This document shows positions 1-5,305 of a DNA stretch of 5,305 nt, piece by piece (within the stretch, counting starts at the first letter, position 1; every line of letters begins with the position of its first letter). Location of the stretch: assembly GCA_047921175.1 (NCBI GenBank), contig JBLRWQ010000118.1:1-5305 (forward strand). The letters run 5' to 3'. The notes below the pieces were generated by a model, which did not search any database, was not told where the DNA came from, and worked only from the letters and a program-made list of their open reading frames with translations. This stretch comes from T1Sed10-7 sp047921175. GTDB lineage: Bacteria > Actinomycetota > Nitriliruptoria > Nitriliruptorales > Nitriliruptoraceae. The translations under genes were made by a program, and so were the position numbers.

Positions 1-118
1 AGCCGGCTTGGTCAGTGGCCGTGCCTTGCGCTCCGGCGCGCCCGGCAACACCGGATAACATAGCGCGCGTCGGCGGGGCGGCAGCGTCCCGCGTCAGCGC
101 TTCCGGCAAACAATCGAT
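1..118. other. Compositionally distinct left edge, possible junction
   Basis: About 30% of these bases are A or T, against about 20% in the next 60. In the frame of the large-subunit gene, 11 of 39 codons end in A or T (TTA, GTT, TGT, CAA, GAA, GCT among them), whereas the preceding part of the gene almost never does. This suggests that the coding pattern of the gene ends near base 119 and that other DNA begins, by insertion, recombination or assembly join. No recognisable transposase or IS end was found. Confidence 0.5.
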
Positions 119-1693
119 GCCAGCCAGGGCGAGGGCGGCGAGCTGGCGCAGCGGCACGGGGGTCAGCACCGTCGGGGTCGACAGGGCACCGAGGTCGCTC
201 GCGGGCGTCCGGGTGTGGTGCGCGACCAGGGTCGCGACCGCATCACCGCACATGCGAGCCTGGCACATCCCCATCCCGCAGCGGGTCGTGAGCTTGACCG
301 AGCGGAGGTCGCTCGCGCCGTGCTCCGCGATCGCAGCCCGGACCGTGGCGTGGTCGACCTCCTCGCAGCGGCAGACCAGCGTGTCGTCGGTGAGCCAGTC
401 CACCCACCCGTCCCCGCGCGCGTAGGCCCGTCCGAGTGCGGCGGCGAAGGTCCGCCGGGCGGCCCGGTCCCGGCGGTGGCGGCGGCCCCGGCCGCGCAGC
501 GCCTCGACGTCGATGGCACCGAGGTGGTGCGCTGCGGCCAAGCCGGCGAGCGCCCCCTCCGCCGCGGCAGCGGGCGCGCCGGCGACGCCGGTCACCTCGC
601 CCGCGGCGAACACCCCGGGCACCGAGGTGGTCTGGTGGCCGTCCACCTCGGCGACCGGGTCGCCCCAGTCGGGGTCGGCGACCAGGCGGCAGCCGAGCAG
701 CGCGGCGAGCCCGACCTGCGGCACGAACCCGAAGGAGACCGCCGCCGCGTCGACCGCCTCCGTCCGCTCGGCGCCGGGCAGGGGCGACCAGTCCGGGGCG
801 AGCCGGGACAGGGTGACCTCCTCGAGGCGGCCGTCGCCACGGGCGGCGGTGACGGCCGTCGCGGTGGCGATCGGCACGCGGTGGCGGGCCAGCGTTGCGG
901 CGTACCCGGCGCCCTCGGCGAGGGTGCGCCGGTGCTGCCAGGCCAGCGGCGCCGCACCGGTGAGCGAGGTGGCCCGGGCGAGCGCGGTCGCGGGCTGGGC
1001 CTCGGCGACGGTGACCACGTGGGTGCCGACCTCGGCCAGCGCGGCGGCCACGGGCAGCAGGAACGGCCCGGAGCCGCCGACGACCACCCGGTCGCCGACC
1101 CGGACGCCCTGGCCCTTGAGCAGCGCCTGGGCGGCGCCGACGGTGACGACGCCGGGCAGGTCCCACCCCGGGAAGGGCAGCACCCGGTCGGTGGCGCCGG
1201 TGGCGAGCACCACCACCTCGGTCCGCATCGTCGCTGCGGGCGCCTCGTGGCCCGCGACCCCCGCCAGGTGCAGCGCGAACGACGGCGGGCGGTCCGGGGT
1301 CCCGGCCTGCTCGTCGACCGTCGCCGTCCACACGGTGGTCCCGGGATGGTGGGTGACGGTGCCGACGTCGAGGTGGTGCAGGTAGGACCGCACGACCGGG
1401 TCCGGGTGCGTCGGGGCGAGGCCGCCGGCGCGGGTGCGGTGGTACTGCCCGCCCGGCTGGGTGTAGGTGTCCAGCACGTGCACGGCAACGCCGGCCTCAG
1501 CCAGCGCCACGGCGGCGGCCATCCCGGCCGGACCGGCGCCGACCACCACGGCCGGGACCAGCACCTCGTTGGGGACGTCCACCTCGGCGGGACCAACCAG
1601 CTCGGCGGGGACCGCCACCTCGGGGTGCGGGCCCGCCGCGGCAGCCGGCGGGCCGGCGCTGCCCGGCCAGGGGTCAGACGAGGTCGGCGACAT
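1..1693 (-). CDS. FAD/NAD(P)-binding oxidoreductase with BFD-like [2Fe-2S] domain (dehydrogenase large subunit), no stop in window
   Basis: An open frame of 564 codons from ATG 1693 to the left edge. Domains in order: a Pro/Ala-rich N-terminal extension (1-46); a first Rossmann motif VVVGAGPAG (49-57); ATGATDRVLPFPGWDLPGV (164-182); a second dinucleotide motif VVVGGSGP (203-210); the FAD-contact segment VFAAGEVTG (361-369); and a C-terminal BFD-like cluster with C441, C443, C477 and C482 (C-x-C-x33-C-x4-C). This is the architecture of the large subunit of hydroxyproline dehydrogenase, opine oxidase and heteromeric L-proline dehydrogenase complexes, and it sits beside genes for the other two subunits. 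AGGTGGAG seven bases upstream supports the ATG, which overlaps the [2Fe-2S] gene by 20 bases; in-frame GTGs at codons 26, 38 and 44 are alternatives. Family members usually end shortly after a PVPLxxLA segment (here 512-519). Here the frame continues for at least 39 more codons of unlike composition, so the real 3' end is uncertain. Confidence 0.85.
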   Translation of the reverse strand, partial: MSPTSSDPWPGSAGPPAAAAGPHPEVAVPAELVGPAEVDVPNEVLVPAVVVGAGPAGMAAAVALAEAGVAVHVLDTYTQPGGQYHRTRAGGLAPTHPDPVVRSYLHHLDVGTVTHHPGTTVWTATVDEQAGTPDRPPSFALHLAGVAGHEAPAATMRTEVVVLATGATDRVLPFPGWDLPGVVTVGAAQALLKGQGVRVGDRVVVGGSGPFLLPVAAALAEVGTHVVTVAEAQPATALARATSLTGAAPLAWQHRRTLAEGAGYAATLARHRVPIATATAVTAARGDGRLEEVTLSRLAPDWSPLPGAERTEAVDAAAVSFGFVPQVGLAALLGCRLVADPDWGDPVAEVDGHQTTSVPGVFAAGEVTGVAGAPAAAAEGALAGLAAAHHLGAIDVEALRGRGRRHRRDRAARRTFAAALGRAYARGDGWVDWLTDDTLVCRCEEVDHATVRAAIAEHGASDLRSVKLTTRCGMGMCQARMCGDAVATLVAHHTRTPASDLGALSTPTVLTPVPLRQLAALALAGIDCLPEALTRDAAAPPTRAMLSGVAGRAGAQGTATDQAG

Positions 1694-1988
1694 CGTGGCG
1701 CTCCACCTCGGCGTCGGGGGTGGCGGGGGTGAGGCAGGCACGCTGGCCCGGGCGGCCGTCGACCGTGACGAGGCAGTCGTAGCAGGACCCGATGCCGCAC
1801 AGCAGGCCACGTGGCGTGCGCTGGAAGCGTGTGGCTCGGAGCTCCCGCACCCCGGCGGCGAGCAGGGCGGCGGCGATCGTCTCGCCGGGATAGGCGGTGT
1901 ACGGCCGGCCGTCGAAGCGGAAGATGAACGACCCCCCGCGCTCGTGACCGGCCGGTGGGTCCACGCGCAGGTCGGTGGTGTCAGGCAT
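1674..1988 (-). CDS. Small [2Fe-2S]-binding subunit of amine/hydroxyproline dehydrogenase
   Basis: A 104-residue protein with a plant-type ferredoxin-like [2Fe-2S] motif: C64, C69, C72 and C85, spaced C-x4-C-x2-C-x12-C, within GLLCGIGSCYDC (61-72) and QRAC (82-85). The N-terminal half (FIFRFDGRPYTAYPGETIAAALLAAG) is typical of the beta-grasp domain that precedes the cluster in small subunits of sarcosine-oxidase-, opine-oxidase- and hydroxyproline-dehydrogenase-type complexes. It should relay electrons between the flavin subunits encoded on either side. The ATG at 1988 was chosen over an upstream in-frame ATG (2147) because AGGAG lies seven bases ahead of it and because the added residues would not fit the family. 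It overlaps the preceding gene by eight bases and the next by about twenty. Confidence 0.9.
   Translation of the reverse strand: MPDTTDLRVDPPAGHERGGSFIFRFDGRPYTAYPGETIAAALLAAGVRELRATRFQRTPRGLLCGIGSCYDCLVTVDGRPGQRACLTPATPDAEVERHDVADLV
1701..1708 (-). promoter_or_regulatory. Ribosome binding site for the FAD/NAD(P) oxidoreductase
   Basis: On the minus strand this reads AGGTGGAG, seven bases before ATG 1693 and inside the end of the [2Fe-2S] gene. It decides in favour of the long N-terminus over later GTG starts, which lack a well-placed Shine-Dalgarno. Confidence 0.5.
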
Positions 1989-3177
1989 CGTGCGGCTCCT
2001 GCTCGGGTGCGGCCGGGTGCAGGCTGGGGCGGTCGGGGGCGAAGGGGGCGGGGTCGAGCGCCGGCTCGGCCCCGGTGACGAGCGCGGCGACGAGGTCGCC
2101 GGTCGCCGGTGCCAGACCGATACCGGCGCCCTCGTGGCCGGTGGCATGGTGGAGCCCGGCCACCTCGGTGTCGGGACCGATGACCGGCAGGTGGTCCGGG
2201 GAGTAGGGGCGGAAGCCGAGGTACGTGCGCAGCAGGTGGACGTCGGCGAGCACCGGGAACAGCTCGATGGCGCGGGCCGCCATCGCGGCCATCAGCGGCA
2301 GGTTGGGGCGCCGGTCGAGCCCGACCAGCTCGCGGCTGGAGCCGATCAGGACCGTGCCGGCACGGGTGCCCTCGACGACCGAGGAGATGCCCGGCGCGGT
2401 CGGGTCGGCCGCCCCGACGGTGCCGACGTAGTCCGCGTCGTAGACCTTGCGGCGGATCAGGGTGGGCAGCGGCTCGGTGACCAGGATCTGGCCGCGGCGC
2501 GGATGGATCGGGAGGTCCACGCCGGCCAGCGCGGCGATGTCCCGGCTCCAGACCCCGGCGGCGTTGACGACCACGCGGGTCGCGATCGTGCCGAGGTCGG
2601 TGGCGACGGCGGTGATGGCGCGCGAGCCGTCCAGCTGGAGCGCGGTGACACGGGTGTGGGGGTGGACGGTCGCGCCACGCCGACGGGCCCGGCGGAGGAT
2701 GGCCGCGGCCGCCTTGACCGGCTGGACCTGCTGGTCCTGGGGGTAGGCCATGGCACCGACGAGGTCGCGGGTGAGGTGCGGCTCGAGCTCGCGGGCCTCG
2801 GCCGGGTCGAGCGGGTCGGCCTGGACGCCGGCGGCGCGCTGGTGGACGGCCAGCTCGGTGATGGCGGCGTGGCCGGCACCGGTGGTGGCGACCATCAGGC
2901 CGCCCTTGGCCTCGAGCTCGAGGTCGTCGTCGAGCTCCGCACCGAGCTGGCGCCAGCGGTCGTTGCTGCGCAGCGCCAGGTCGAGCTCCGGGCCGAGCTC
3001 CTTGTCGGAGACGAGGATGTTGCCCTCGCCCGCGGCGGTGGTCCCGCCCGCCAGTCCGTGGCGCTCCAGGACGGCCACGGTCAGGCCCGCGCCGGCCAGC
3101 GCGTCGGCGCAGCAGGCCCCGACGATGCCGCCGCCGATCACGACGGCGTCGGCGGTGCGGGCCAGGGGCTGACTCAC
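1981..3177 (-). CDS. DAO-type FAD-dependent oxidoreductase, probable catalytic subunit of D-hydroxyproline dehydrogenase
   Basis: A 398-residue member of the D-amino acid oxidase / glycine oxidase-like family. The N-terminal dinucleotide-binding motif is VVIGGGIVG (12-20), preceded by only about 11 residues. The second signature is GGTTAAGEGN (44-53). The C-terminal FAD/substrate region has GFRPYSPDHLPVIGP (321-335) and GHEGAGIGLAPATG (347-360). No signal peptide or membrane segment is seen. The start is GTG at 3177: it gives a normal-length N-terminus and overlaps the epimerase stop by four bases. The same frame stays open far upstream to 3951, but that part is antisense-register shadow of the epimerase gene. 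The product is inferred to oxidise cis-4-hydroxy-D-proline to HPC, passing electrons to the two downstream iron-sulfur/flavin partners. The tail (about 371-398) is Pro-, Asp- and Glu-rich. Sarcosine, proline or opine oxidation are alternative activities of the same fold. Confidence 0.88.
   Translation of the reverse strand: MSQPLARTADAVVIGGGIVGACCADALAGAGLTVAVLERHGLAGGTTAAGEGNILVSDKELGPELDLALRSNDRWRQLGAELDDDLELEAKGGLMVATTGAGHAAITELAVHQRAAGVQADPLDPAEARELEPHLTRDLVGAMAYPQDQQVQPVKAAAAILRRARRRGATVHPHTRVTALQLDGSRAITAVATDLGTIATRVVVNAAGVWSRDIAALAGVDLPIHPRRGQILVTEPLPTLIRRKVYDADYVGTVGAADPTAPGISSVVEGTRAGTVLIGSSRELVGLDRRPNLPLMAAMAARAIELFPVLADVHLLRTYLGFRPYSPDHLPVIGPDTEVAGLHHATGHEGAGIGLAPATGDLVAALVTGAEPALDPAPFAPDRPSLHPAAPEQEPHDA
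1996..2000 (-). promoter_or_regulatory. Ribosome binding site for the [2Fe-2S] subunit
   Basis: AGGAG on the minus strand, seven bases ahead of ATG 1988 and within the last codons of the DAO-type gene. It is the strongest Shine-Dalgarno in the window and fixes the short start. Confidence 0.65.
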
Positions 3178-4220
3178 GAGGCGGCGCCGGGTGGCAGCAG
3201 GCAGTCGTCGCTCGCGGCGCCGATGAGGAAGCCGTCCGGGTACGGGTCGGTCGGGTCGAGCAGGTACTGGGCCGTGCCGGTGATCCACGCCCGCCCGCGG
3301 ATCGTCGGGATGACCGCGGGCTTGCCGGCGACGGTGGTCTCCTCGATGAGCGTGCCCGTGAACCGGCTGCGGATCAGCGACTCGTTCACGAAGGGGGCCT
3401 GCAGCCCCCACTCGCCGCGGGCATGCAGGACCGCGAGGTGGGCCGAGGTCCCGGTCCCGCACGGCGAGCGGTCGATCCAGCCGGGGTGGATGACCGTGGC
3501 GCCGCGGGCGTGGGCATCGTCGCTGTGCTCGCCGGTCAGGACCACGTGCTTGACCCCCGCGATCTCCGGCTGGGTCGGGTGGACGGGGCGGTGCTGGGCG
3601 TTGAGGGCCTGCATGACCTCGAGCCCGGCGGCGATCAGCTCCGGGGCCCGGGCCGGGTCGAGCTCGAGCCCGAGGTCCGCCGCCGGGAGCAGCGCGTAGA
3701 AGTTCCCACCGAAGGCCAGGTCCAGGGTGAGGGTGCCGCGGCCGGGGACCTCGACCTCGAGGTCCAGGGTGTCCACGAAGGAGGCCACGTTGGTGATCGT
3801 GACCGCCTCGGCCCGGCCGTCCGCCACCTCGACATCCGCCCTGATGAGCCCGGCGGGGGTGTCGAGGTGGATCGTGGTGACGGGTTCGGTGACCGCGACC
3901 ATGCCGGTCTCGACCAGGACCGTGGCGACCCCGATGGTGCCGTGGCCGCACATGGCGAGGCAGCCGGACACCTCGATGTAGAGGACGCCGTAGTCGGCGT
4001 CCGGCCGCGTGGGTGGCTGCAGGATCGCGCCGGACATGGCGCTGTGGCCGCGGGGCTCGTACATCAGCAGGGTGCGAAGACGATCGCGATCGCGCTCGAA
4101 GGCGAGCTTGCGCTCGAGCATCGTGGCGCCGGGCAGGACGCCGACCCCGCCGGTGATGACGCGGGTCGGCATGCCTTCGGTGTGGGAGTCGACCGCGTGG
4201 AAGACGTTCGTGGAGCGCAT
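3174..4220 (-). CDS. 4-hydroxyproline 2-epimerase (proline racemase family)
   Basis: A complete 348-residue protein of usual length for the proline racemase family, which is PLP-independent and uses two cysteines as acid and base. Both are visible: C91 in MCGHGTIG (90-97) and C254 in DRSPCGTGTSA (250-260). A Cys/Cys pair argues for racemase/epimerase chemistry and against trans-3-hydroxy-L-proline dehydratase, which has Thr at the second site. The N-terminal DSHTEGMPTR (11-20) and GGNFYALL (171-178) are also family hallmarks. The neighbours favour interconversion of trans-4-hydroxy-L-proline and cis-4-hydroxy-D-proline (LhpA/HypRE-type) over proline racemisation, but substrate is inferred from context. 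The ATG at 4220 lies one base after the upstream TGA, with no convincing Shine-Dalgarno, so translation is probably coupled. Its TGA overlaps the GTG start of the next gene (GTGA). Confidence 0.92.
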   Translation of the reverse strand: MRSTNVFHAVDSHTEGMPTRVITGGVGVLPGATMLERKLAFERDRDRLRTLLMYEPRGHSAMSGAILQPPTRPDADYGVLYIEVSGCLAMCGHGTIGVATVLVETGMVAVTEPVTTIHLDTPAGLIRADVEVADGRAEAVTITNVASFVDTLDLEVEVPGRGTLTLDLAFGGNFYALLPAADLGLELDPARAPELIAAGLEVMQALNAQHRPVHPTQPEIAGVKHVVLTGEHSDDAHARGATVIHPGWIDRSPCGTGTSAHLAVLHARGEWGLQAPFVNESLIRSRFTGTLIEETTVAGKPAVIPTIRGRAWITGTAQYLLDPTDPYPDGFLIGAASDDCLLPPGAAS

Positions 4221-4221
4221 G

Positions 4222-5112
4222 TCAGGCGACGCCCAGGGCGCGGTCGAGCTGCTGACGGATCACGGCCTGGTCGGCGTCGGGGAGCGGCAGGCGAGGCGGG
4301 CGGGTCGGGCCCATGGGCTGGCCGACGAGCTCCTGGGTCAGCTTGATGGCCTGCACGAACCGCGGCCCGGTGTCCCAGCGCAGCAGCGGCAGGGCGGCCT
4401 CGTAGCGAGGCAGGGCGTCGGTGAGCCGGCCCTCACGGCCGAGCGCCCACAGCTCGCCGCACAGGCCCGGCAGCGCACCGGAGAAGCCGCTGATCCAGCC
4501 GGTGGCGCCGAGCAGCGCCGACTCCAGCGCGAGGTCGTCGGCGCCGCACAGGATCTCCAGCTCCGGGGCGGTGTCCTTCAGTTCCAGCACCCGGCGGGCG
4601 TCGCCGGAGAACTCCTTGACCGCGACGACCTCGTCGATCTCCGCGAGTTCGGCGTAGAGGTCCGGGGTGAGGTCCTTCTTGGTGGAGAACGGGTTGTTGT
4701 AGGCGATGATCGGCAGGCCGGCGCGGGCGATCTGGGCGAAGTGGGCGATGACCTCCTCGCGGGTGGCGTTGTGGATCACCGGCGGCAGCGCCATCACGCC
4801 CGCGGCGCCGGCCTCGGCGGCGTGGCGGGCGTGGGCGAGCGACTGGTGGGACCCCGGCGCGGACACGCCGGGGACGACCTTGACCCGACCACCGCTGGCC
4901 TCGGCCGCCACCTCGATGGCCGCTTCCACGCATCCGTGGCGCTCGTCGTCGCTGAGCGACTCGTACTCCCCCAGGGAGCCGTTGGGGACCAGGCCGTCGA
5001 TGCCGCTGTCGATCAGCCAGCGGCAGTGGTCGCGGTAGGTGGCGAGGTCGAGGGCGCCGTCCGCGGTGAAGGCGGTGGTGGTGGCGACGTAGACGCCGGG
5101 GAAGTGGGTCAT
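4222..5112 (-). CDS. DapA/NAL-family lyase, probable 1-pyrroline-4-hydroxy-2-carboxylate (HPC) deaminase
   Basis: A complete 296-residue protein with the length and motifs of the dihydrodipicolinate synthase / N-acetylneuraminate lyase family (class I aldolase TIM barrel, cytoplasmic). The phosphate/carboxylate loop reads NGSLGE (44-49). The proton-relay Tyr is Y138 in AYNNPFST, and the Schiff-base Lys is K166 in VAVKEFSGD. Authentic DHDPS has an Arg five residues after the Tyr that binds aspartate semialdehyde; here that position is S143, so a lysine-biosynthesis role is unlikely. The next genes are a hydroxyproline-type epimerase and a three-part dehydrogenase. The best inference is therefore dehydration and deamination of HPC to 2-oxoglutarate semialdehyde, the role of LhpC/HypD-type enzymes in Pseudomonas and Sinorhizobium. 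The ATG start at 5112 has GAGGA five bases upstream. It is the first gene of the run and ends one base before the epimerase start. Another 2-keto acid lyase activity cannot be excluded. Confidence 0.88.
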   Translation of the reverse strand: MTHFPGVYVATTTAFTADGALDLATYRDHCRWLIDSGIDGLVPNGSLGEYESLSDDERHGCVEAAIEVAAEASGGRVKVVPGVSAPGSHQSLAHARHAAEAGAAGVMALPPVIHNATREEVIAHFAQIARAGLPIIAYNNPFSTKKDLTPDLYAELAEIDEVVAVKEFSGDARRVLELKDTAPELEILCGADDLALESALLGATGWISGFSGALPGLCGELWALGREGRLTDALPRYEAALPLLRWDTGPRFVQAIKLTQELVGQPMGPTRPPRLPLPDADQAVIRQQLDRALGVA

Positions 5113-5117
5113 CGGGG

Positions 5118-5122
5118 TCCTC
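5118..5122 (-). promoter_or_regulatory. Ribosome binding site for the DapA-family gene
   Basis: GAGGA on the minus strand, five bases before ATG 5112. It supports this ATG as the start of the first gene in the operon. Confidence 0.55.
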
Positions 5123-5187
5123 GCGGTCGTCGTGGTGTCTGGTCGGACGGGGCGGAACGGTGCGGGATGCGCGGTTCGTGGTGCGCG

Positions 5188-5246
5188 GCGTGGCGCGGGC
5201 TGCGTGGCGCGGGCTGCGTGGCGCGGGCTGCGTGGCGCGGGCTGCA
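5188..5246. repeat. 14-base tandem repeat, about four copies
   Basis: The unit TGGCGCGGGCTGCG occurs head to tail at 5191-5204, 5205-5218 and 5219-5232. A fourth copy at 5233-5246 differs only in its last base. The period extends three bases leftward to 5188. The 14-base period is not a multiple of three, and no gene covers it. It lies about 75-135 bases upstream of the first start codon. It could be a polymerase-slippage minisatellite or spaced protein-binding sites; the sequence does not distinguish these. Confidence 0.9.
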
Positions 5247-5256
5247 GGCCGTGGCG

Positions 5257-5275
5257 CCCCGGCCGAGCGCCGGGG
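5257..5275. other. Perfect 7-base-stem GC hairpin
   Basis: CCCCGGC (5257-5263) and GCCGGGG (5269-5275) are exact reverse complements around a five-base loop. There is no T-run on either side, so it is not a canonical intrinsic terminator. In DNA this GC-rich, short perfect stems also occur by chance. Confidence 0.4.
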
Positions 5276-5305
5276 GTGCGATTGCTCCCCGGGGTTCGTC
5301 CGACC

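Larger units (their letters stand above)
5113..5305 (-). promoter_or_regulatory. Upstream leader of the operon, promoter region presumed
   Basis: No gene is supported in these roughly 190 bases. Because the five genes are tightly packed, the operon promoter is expected here or beyond the right edge. I could not pick out a convincing -10/-35 pair in such GC-rich DNA. The stretch holds a 14-base tandem repeat, a GC-rich hairpin and the two arms of a 9-base inverted repeat. Confidence 0.35.
5141..5305. repeat. Widely spaced 9-base inverted repeat, possible operator arms
   Basis: GGTCGGACG at 5141-5149 is matched exactly in inverted orientation by CGTCCGACC at 5297-5305, the last bases of the window. 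With the base before it, the left arm reads TGGTCGGAC, loosely like the TGGTC-n-GACCA semi-palindromes bound by FadR-type GntR regulators. The right arm may continue past the window. Operator function is conjecture. Confidence 0.3.

Noticed and set aside
1..118. Insertion sequence end at the left edge
   Set aside because: The composition shift is suggestive, but I see no terminal inverted repeat, target duplication or transposase motif in so short a stretch.
215..1732. Long plus-strand open frame of 505 codons
   Set aside because: It lies exactly antisense, codon on codon, to the oxidoreductase gene. Its translation is low-complexity Gly/Arg/Ala/Val with no domain, a usual artefact of very GC-rich codons.
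243..1800. Minus-strand open frames at 243-1331 and 592-1800
   Set aside because: Both are off-frame readings of the oxidoreductase, rich in Arg and Pro. The frame that carries the FAD and Fe-S motifs is a different one, from 1693 to the left edge.
1975..3699. Plus-strand open frame of 574 codons
   Set aside because: It is antisense to the DAO-type gene and part of the epimerase gene. The composition is shadow-like, with no recognisable motif.
3178..3951. Upstream extension of the DAO-type gene frame
   Set aside because: The frame is open but Arg/Gly/Pro-rich and overlaps the clearly real epimerase in another frame. The Rossmann motif follows the GTG at 3177 at the expected distance.
3423..4346. 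Plus-strand open frame of 307 codons
   Set aside because: It is antisense to the epimerase and lacks motifs. The epimerase has both catalytic cysteines and full family length.
5188..5275. CRISPR array or rho-independent terminator in the repeat/hairpin stretch
   Set aside because: The repeats are contiguous, with no spacers, so this is not CRISPR. The hairpin has no T-tract on either strand.

Overview
The window is very GC-rich, roughly three quarters G+C by eye, and third codon positions are almost all G or C. This points to a high-GC actinobacterium, though I cannot name a genus. All five genes I support lie on the minus strand and are read from the right edge toward the left. Junctions range from a 1-base gap to a 20-base overlap, so this looks like a single translationally coupled operon.

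Layout in transcription order: (1) about 190 bases of upstream DNA (5113-5305) with a 14-base tandem repeat, a GC hairpin and a 9-base inverted repeat; (2) a DapA/NAL-family class I aldolase-fold protein (4222-5112), best read as a 4-hydroxy-pyrroline-2-carboxylate (HPC) deaminase; (3) a proline racemase-family 4-hydroxyproline 2-epimerase with both catalytic cysteines (3174-4220); (4) a DAO-type FAD oxidoreductase (1981-3177); (5) a small plant-type [2Fe-2S] protein (1674-1988); (6) a FAD/NAD(P)-type oxidoreductase with a C-terminal BFD-like [2Fe-2S] domain (1693 down to the left edge, no stop in the window). Genes 4-6 have the composition of a three-subunit D-hydroxyproline (amine/opine-type) dehydrogenase.

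Together they encode most of the bacterial trans-4-hydroxy-L-proline degradation route. The epimerase makes cis-4-hydroxy-D-proline, the flavin/iron-sulfur dehydrogenase oxidises it to HPC, and the deaminase turns HPC into 2-oxoglutarate semialdehyde plus ammonia. The last enzyme (2-oxoglutarate semialdehyde dehydrogenase), a transporter and a regulator are not in this window.

This is a recognisable catabolic operon, not an evidently new system. The oddities are at its two ends. The last gene has an unusual N-terminal extension, then reads without a stop into about 118 bases of different composition at the left edge. The leader at the right carries direct and inverted repeats.
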